A stretch of 64,000 bases of DNA from Paenibacillus terricola (lineage in GTDB: Bacteria > Bacillota > Bacilli > Paenibacillales > Paenibacillaceae). The stretch lies in contig NZ_JACXZA010000009.1 of assembly GCF_014779765.1 (NCBI RefSeq), positions 1-64,000 of the forward strand, in the 5' to 3' direction. The position numbers and the translations under genes were made by a program. Under the pieces are notes generated by a model. It had not been told where the DNA came from, did not search any database, and was given only the letters and a program-made list of their open reading frames with translations. Shown one piece after another: positions 60,085-64,000 of this stretch. Within the stretch, counting starts at the first letter, position 1, and each line of letters starts with the position of its first letter.

Positions 60085-60570
60085 TTACAGATTTTCAATA
60101 TCGATAGCTTCCTTTACTACAAACCTTTCATACCATCCGTTTAGAGGGAAATTGGCAACATTGACTATGTCCAGTTCTAGATGTTTAAGAATAAAAAGAC
60201 CACCTCTTTCAATGATTCTAATTAGTGGATCATATACATCTAAGTATATTTGTGCATCAGGGTTTTTATCAGTATATTTCGCAAGTTGTAAATAGTATCC
60301 AAATACTTTTCCAACATATTTATTTTCATCTAGAAATTCAATTGCTTTCTCATTGCAATAATCCGAAATAACCACTTCTTCTTCATCACCTAATAACTTA
60401 GCTATATTTGCATATAAAGGCGGTACTGGCTTTTGTGATTGTTCTTTAAAGAAATGAGCTAATCTTCTCAGAAACTCATAGCCTAGATGAGTTTCTGACT
60501 GTGACAGATTTGACCCGACCACATCCCAATTAATACCATTTATTCTTTGCAAAGCCTTTTCCAAGTACAT
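60085..60570 (-). CDS. Putative immunity protein C (161 residues)
   Basis: A soluble, acidic 161-residue protein (LSQSETHLGYEFLRRLAHFFKEQ; VVISDYCNEKAIEFLDENKYVG). It is not a family I can name. Its ATG has a good GAGGTGAAGAA site and begins 17 nt after the stop of a toxin C-terminal fragment, which is the standard toxin-immunity order. AT-rich like the rest of the array. Intact, unlike its toxin. Confidence 0.65.
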   Translation of the reverse strand: MYLEKALQRINGINWDVVGSNLSQSETHLGYEFLRRLAHFFKEQSQKPVPPLYANIAKLLGDEEEVVISDYCNEKAIEFLDENKYVGKVFGYYLQLAKYTDKNPDAQIYLDVYDPLIRIIERGGLFILKHLELDIVNVANFPLNGWYERFVVKEAIDIENL

Positions 60571-60586
60571 TTCTTCACCTCAAACT

Positions 60587-60775
60587 TTAATAGTCAATTT
60601 CATCATTCATGTGTTTAATAAAATCAGATCCTGAATCATATCCTGGGAATGGATCAGTCGGATTTGGAGCGGTCAGGTTAGCTTTATCATGTGCGTTTTT
60701 AGATGGATTAGTATCGTATACCTCTGTAACTGGATTCCATGTGGAACGATCCCTCAAAGGCATTCCTCCATCTAA
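60587..60775 (-). pseudogene. Toxin C C-terminal fragment
   Basis: The frame reads DGGMPLRDRSTWNPVTEVYD at its start and ends PFPGYDSGSDFIKHMNDEID, stop at 60587-60589. It is about 62 codons, has no start codon of its own at a useful position, and is joined out of frame to the pre-toxin module at about 60776. This looks like the surviving end of a polymorphic toxin cognate to the immunity gene at 60085-60570. No catalytic motif can be identified. Confidence 0.55.
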
Positions 60776-61219
60776 CGACCGAAACGGCTTCTAGCGCAAT
60801 AGCCACATTTCGCCCAAATTCTTGAGCCTCGGCATAGCTAGCAGTTCCTGAAAACACTTTATCGTAATTAGCTGCAATTTCATTGATAGGAGTATAAAAT
60901 TGTGCTCTCGCACTCTCTAAGAACGTATCCTTGACATCATCCCATGTAATATGACCGGTTGCATGGCTTTGCCGATAGTGAACATGGCCGGTATGGTCTG
61001 GGTATAGAATTTAGGCGAAGCGACATTGATGCTCGCAATGAAATTAAGCGTATCGGCGCCATCTTTCATCAATTAACTGACGGCCCCATCCGCAACGCCT
61101 ACTGCGGTGAATGCGGATTTAAAACCCCAGGATGCGGTCTTGTCCTCGCTCTTGGCCCATTCTACTTTCCTTCCCATGTCAACGTCTGAATTGGCTACAT
61201 GTAAAAACAGGTCAATCAT
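60776..61219 (-). pseudogene. Pre-toxin module, decayed second copy
   Basis: About 440 bp nearly identical to 63340-63779. Translated on the minus strand it starts MIDLFLHVANSDVDMGRK like the other copy, but a TAA replaces CAA at 61073-61075 and one A is missing near 60963, so it cannot be read through. At 60776 the similarity ends abruptly, right after the ALEAVS segment, and a different C-terminus follows. Confidence 0.8.
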
Positions 61220-61244
61220 GGTTTCTCTGACCATAATCAATCTG
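61203..61244 (-). terminator. Cassette terminator, copy 3
   Basis: CAGGTCAATCATGGT (61208-61222) is imperfectly complementary to ACCATAATCAATCTG (61230-61244); on the minus strand it is followed by TTTTT (61203-61207). It follows immunity gene B and overlaps the first codons of the pre-toxin copy. Confidence 0.72.
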
Positions 61245-61286
61245 TTATTTCTTAATTATTGTACCTCAACTGATTTCTATAAACCT

Positions 61287-61634
61287 TCATTCATCATCCT
61301 CAAAGATAGCTTCAAATTCTTGATCGCTATAATCTCTATTGCTCGAAACATGATACCGTTGAGGAATTCCATTATGATCTAATACATGGTCAACAATTCC
61401 TTCCTCATCTGATACCACAAAAGTGATCTCATTATCCCCTTCATACTGTTTCGGCGTAATATCGGCAACGACTAACCACGCACTACCCTTTATTCTGTAA
61501 AATTCATTATAAAATTTCACGGAAACCTCAACATTATCATGGATCAATCCGTATAGATTATATTTTTCTTGGTAATCTCGCGCGATTTTAATGGCTTGAC
61601 TTGCGGTTAGTTTCGTAACTCTTGTTTCTCCCAT
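61287..61634 (-). CDS. Putative immunity protein B (115 residues)
   Basis: A 115-residue protein with mixed alpha/beta character (ASQAIKIARDYQEKYNLYG, GSAWLVVADITPKQYEGDNE) and a very acidic end (EFEAIFEDDE), like many immunity proteins that neutralise basic nuclease toxins. Its ATG overlaps the preceding stop as TAATG, with GGATTTGAGG upstream, so it was once translated together with the toxin. The family is not recognised. Confidence 0.65.
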   Translation of the reverse strand: MGETRVTKLTASQAIKIARDYQEKYNLYGLIHDNVEVSVKFYNEFYRIKGSAWLVVADITPKQYEGDNEITFVVSDEEGIVDHVLDHNGIPQRYHVSSNRDYSDQEFEAIFEDDE

Positions 61635-61740
61635 TATTCCTCAAATCCTTTCCAATTCGGCGGTGGCCATTCACCATTTCTTAGTTTAAATATATATCGT
61701 TGAGCTTCATATATTTCTTCCCCAAAAATTTTACGGCTTT
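61634..61740 (-). pseudogene. Toxin B C-terminal fragment
   Basis: About 32 codons reading KIFGEEIYEAQRYIFKLRNG then EWPPPNWKGFEE, stop overlapping immunity gene B. An in-frame stop lies just upstream at a TTTAAAGCC hairpin. The short tail with WPPPNW is likely the last part of a nuclease-type toxin domain; the catalytic part is gone. Confidence 0.5.
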
Positions 61741-62296
61741 AAAGCCGTAGCCTTACTATCTTATTTATTTACAATCTTTCAGCGTATCTATTTTATAGTC
61801 TTCAAAATGCTTTTGGTTAACTCACCAATTGACCCCTTATAGTCGTCTAAATCGAAGAACAGGTCATGCAACGGAGATTCAGATAATCTCGTCGTTGATC
61901 TGGTCCAACTTCGTATCGAAGGCGGTGGATAACGTCGTGAATTTCTTCATCTGCGAGCTATCCAAAGTCCCTTTGGCAGTCGTCATTAAGGCCGTATCCA
62001 TCGTACTGATTCCGCGCCGGTTCTTTCATTCCCATCCTGGTTATCTAAGCGTCTTACTCTACAGTTGCACCGTATTTTGAAAAATTCGTTATAAAAGAGC
62101 ACAACAAAAAAGGTCAATCATGGTGGCATTTGACCATAATCAACCTGATTGATGTACCGGAATAAAAGATTTGATTTGCGTACAAACACAATAGCGAAAT
62201 CTTCATACAAGTATTACATGGGTTAGATGTGTTATTGGTTGAATGATGAGTTCATTCGGCACTGGGTAGCTCCCGCCAAAAGTAGAAGCCTTATCA
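61741..62296. other. Inter-cassette region with N-module remnant and junction repeat
   Basis: No intact gene. On the minus strand 61879-62020 codes MDTALMTTAKGTLDSSQMKK then FTTLSTAFDTKLDQINDEII, an alpha-helical piece like the N-terminal delivery or linker part of a large toxin, more GC-rich than its surroundings. 62106-62146 is a terminator; 62147-62270 matches 63806-63948 (the junction sequence). Confidence 0.6.
62106..62146 (-). terminator. Cassette terminator, copy 2
   Basis: AGGTCAATCATGGT (62111-62124) pairs with ACCATAATCAACCT (62133-62146); the minus strand continues with TTTTTTG (to 62106). The best-formed of the three copies. Confidence 0.8.
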
Positions 62297-62701
62297 TTAC
62301 TCTTGAACTATTGCCTTGAAAGGAGCATGACCAGTCTCTGCATTTCTTAATAAAGTTGGCTTTCTAAATCTAAGACTGCACCTCAACTTGAAAATAGCAG
62401 TATATTCATTCATATCTGCGAAATGAACATCTATCCAAATTGGCACTAATGGTTGCAGTCCACAAAGTATATTTACAGCATTATCCAAAGACAATTTCTT
62501 ATTCCCTATGTTGTCCTCACTTAAAATGTTTAGCCGCATCATTTCATCTGCACCGTTTAACGGCTTGTCTATTTCTTTCACTGGCTCTATAACAAATTTA
62601 AAATCGGTAAAAGCCATTCCTTTCTTGTTTGAAATTTCCTCAATAGTTTTTAATAAGTTTTCTCTGAAAACGTCTTTATTCATCTGTTTTACTTCTTCCA
62701 A
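62297..62701 (-). CDS. Putative immunity protein A (about 134 residues)
   Basis: An alpha/beta protein (LLKTIEEISNKKGMAFTDFK, LSLDNAVNILCGLQPLVPIW, TAIFKLRCSLRFRKP) of no family I can name. A TTG start at 62701 is preceded by AGGTGATTACA; the frame opens with GTG at 62710, directly after the toxin stop. An ATG at 62683 is a third option. Tight coupling to the toxin end marks it as the cognate immunity gene. Confidence 0.65.
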   Translation of the reverse strand: MEEVKQMNKDVFRENLLKTIEEISNKKGMAFTDFKFVIEPVKEIDKPLNGADEMMRLNILSEDNIGNKKLSLDNAVNILCGLQPLVPIWIDVHFADMNEYTAIFKLRCSLRFRKPTLLRNAETGHAPFKAIVQE

Positions 62702-62710
62702 TGTAATCAC

Positions 62711-63779
62711 CTACTTTATTTGAGTACTGGAAACCTTAACTAATTCACTTGTGTTAACATAGCCCGAAGGAGTTGTTTCTATGGTGTAAATATCTAGCCA
62801 CGCATTTTTAGTTCTCACTCCTGCTTGCTCAAGAACTTGTGGGAATAATTTCGCTTGCTCCACTGTAGGAGTGTAGTGACCGGATAAGTTAGATATGCTT
62901 CTAACCTGACCTTGACCATTAAGCGTTAACTTACCTGCTGCTTGAACTGACTCTCCATTCGCCAAAAAAGAATGCCCTCTTCCAATATGAAGGTTTCCAT
63001 TCATGTCTACAACAAAAATCTACTTCGGTAAGACCATTAGTGTTTTTCAAGTATCCATTTTCGATACTGAAAGAAAACTCTTTTCCAGTTTGAATGTCAT
63101 TAGGGAATCTATTTTTGATTTGTTGCACAGGTCTAAGGTTACCCATCCCCTTACCAAACTTCCGCTCCAAAGAAACCTGTATCTTCTCAGCCGTCTCTTT
63201 TGTAACTCTTGTAAGCCATTCTAAACCTTCGCCTACTGCCTTTGAGCCCGTTGCCAATTTGAACACGGATCCGGCTTCAGTGCTAAGCTTGGATGTCAGC
63301 TGTGCTGCTTTGGCACTTGCCCCAATGCCAATAACAACCGAAACGGCTTCTAGTGCAATAGCCACATTACGCCCAAATTCCTGAGCCTCGGCATAGCTAG
63401 CAGTTCCTGAGAACACTTTATTATAATTAGCTGCAATCTCTTTGAAAGGAGTATAAAATTGTGCTCTCGCACTCTCTGAGAACGTATCCTTAATATCATC
63501 CCATGTAATCTGACCGGTTGCAATGGCTTTGCCGATCGAGAAGATGGCCGGTATGGTCTGGGTATAGAATTTAGGCGAAGCGACATTGATGCTCGCAATG
63601 AAATTAAGCGTATCTGCGCCATCTTTCATCAATTGACTGACGACCCCATCCGCAACGCCTACTGCGGTGAATGCGGATTTAAAACCCCAGGATGCGGTCT
63701 TGTCCTTGCTCTTGGCCCATTCGACTTTCCTTCCCATGTCAACGTCTGAATTGGCTACATGTAAAAACAGGTCAATCAT
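62711..63779 (-). pseudogene. Polymorphic toxin A: pre-toxin module plus toxin domain, frameshifted
   Basis: The first frame (63779 to ~63010) codes a hydrophobic-helical pre-toxin module (VGVADGVVSQLMKDGADTLN, NVAIALEAVSVVIGIGASAK) and then NGYLKNTNGLTEVDF. There the frame shifts: removing one T from the TTTTT run (63014-63018) continues as VVDMNGNLHIGRGHSFLANG through SISNLSGHYTPTVEQA to the stop at 62711. The GHYxP motif with a conserved His is common in C-terminal toxin domains of this class. The ATG at 63779 has no ribosome binding site and sits inside a terminator hairpin, so this is probably a silent, N-terminally truncated cassette. Confidence 0.7.
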
Positions 63780-63805
63780 GGTGGTATCTGACCATAATCG
63801 ACCTG
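63763..63805 (-). terminator. Cassette terminator, copy 1
   Basis: CAGGTCAATCATGGT (63768-63782) pairs with ACCATAATCGACCTG (63791-63805), followed on the minus strand by TTTTT (63763-63767). It isolates toxin A from transcription coming from beyond the right edge. Confidence 0.75.
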
Positions 63806-64000
63806 TTCAATGTAACGGAATGCCGTTATTCAGGGTAAAGCATTTGATGTGCGTACAAACGTAATGACGAAATCTTTATACGGGTTACATGGGTTATATG
63901 TGTTATTGGTTATTGGTTGAATGATAGATTCATTCGGCACTGGGTACCCTTACTCTATAAAGTAGGGTAGTGCAAGTCTACCGTCCTTTCGGGTCGTATA
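63806..64000. repeat. Junction sequence at the right edge
   Basis: The first ~140 bp (GCGTACAAACGTAATGACGA, TACATGGGTTATATGTGTTATTGG, TTCATTCGGCACTGGGTA) repeat 62147-62270 with small differences. No reading frame is supported up to the end of the window. Confidence 0.7.

Noticed and set aside
61107-61382. Plus-strand frames over the pre-toxin copies (also 63667-63864)
   Set aside because: They are antisense to the duplicated pre-toxin module and are repeated only because that module is repeated.
1-64000. CRISPR arrays, tRNA genes, insertion sequences, prophage genes
   Set aside because: No regularly spaced direct repeats with unique spacers, no cloverleaf sequences, no transposase or integrase frames and no phage structural genes were seen. 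The tandem repeats at 35.9 and 58.0 kb lack unique spacers.

Overview
The window looks like chromosomal DNA of a spore-forming, aerobic Gram-positive of the Paenibacillaceae (Paenibacillus, Cohnella or a close relative). The signs are a caa3-type cytochrome oxidase operon, a YhcN/YlaJ-type spore lipoprotein, three SLH domains on a secreted nucleotidase, a Bacillota rRNA promoter and leader, a T-box, preQ1-I and ZTP riboswitches, and moderate GC content with strong AGGAGG-type ribosome binding sites. The genus is inferred from gene content; no alignment was run.

Layout, left to right. 1-290: 5' end of a 16S rRNA gene leaving the window on the minus strand, with its promoter. 0.8-3.9 kb: a gluconolactonase-like enzyme, a twice-frameshifted lipoprotein gene, a lipoprotein, a stalk-domain protein and a 56-residue membrane protein. 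4.0-8.35 kb (minus): a GntR-controlled ABC transporter operon (membrane protein, GntR, ATPase, NatA, NatB) behind a near-consensus promoter with a 20-bp palindrome at the start site. 8.4-14.6 kb (minus): cytochrome caa3 genes ctaCDEF, a GC-rich hairpin cluster, then ctaG and ctaM. 14.8-25.9 kb: YhcN-like lipoprotein, HxlR regulator, GH9 enzyme coupled to a DUF421 protein, a nitrilase plus two GNAT-like proteins, pncB, topB, and a LysM/M23 endopeptidase. 26.0-26.37 kb: a promoter-to-terminator unit with no ORF, probably a structured RNA.

26.4-30.8 kb: a sulfonate locus. ssuA and a TauD-family dioxygenase (minus) face ssuBC (plus); both promoters carry the same 11-bp element and both leaders contain a terminator. 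31-32.4 kb: a flavin NADH oxidase/CoA-disulfide reductase with three TGTGA-N6-TCACA sites. 32.5-41.9 kb: SLH nucleotidase, ClpP, an ECF-like sigma factor, an ABC exporter, RidA, a NUDIX hydrolase, and a phosphotransferase interrupted by an in-frame stop. 42.1-50.4 kb: preQ1-I/queF, a stalk-domain protein, a YlbL-type Lon-like protease, two AraC regulators, a MATE exporter coupled to a small zinc-ribbon membrane protein, and T-box/serS. 50.7-58 kb: a diguanylate cyclase, ZTP/folD, a GNAT and potABCD. 58-59.8 kb: tandem repeats, a ricin-lectin remnant and an AraC/GyrI-like regulator.

59.9-64.0 kb is the most unusual part: an AT-rich array of polymorphic-toxin cassettes on the minus strand. Three immunity-like genes each follow a broken toxin C-terminus. 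Two near-identical copies of a pre-toxin module are present, both damaged. Three copies of the same terminator hairpin separate the cassettes, and a longer junction sequence recurs. This reads as a reservoir of silent toxin-immunity units whose expressed parent probably lies beyond the right edge.
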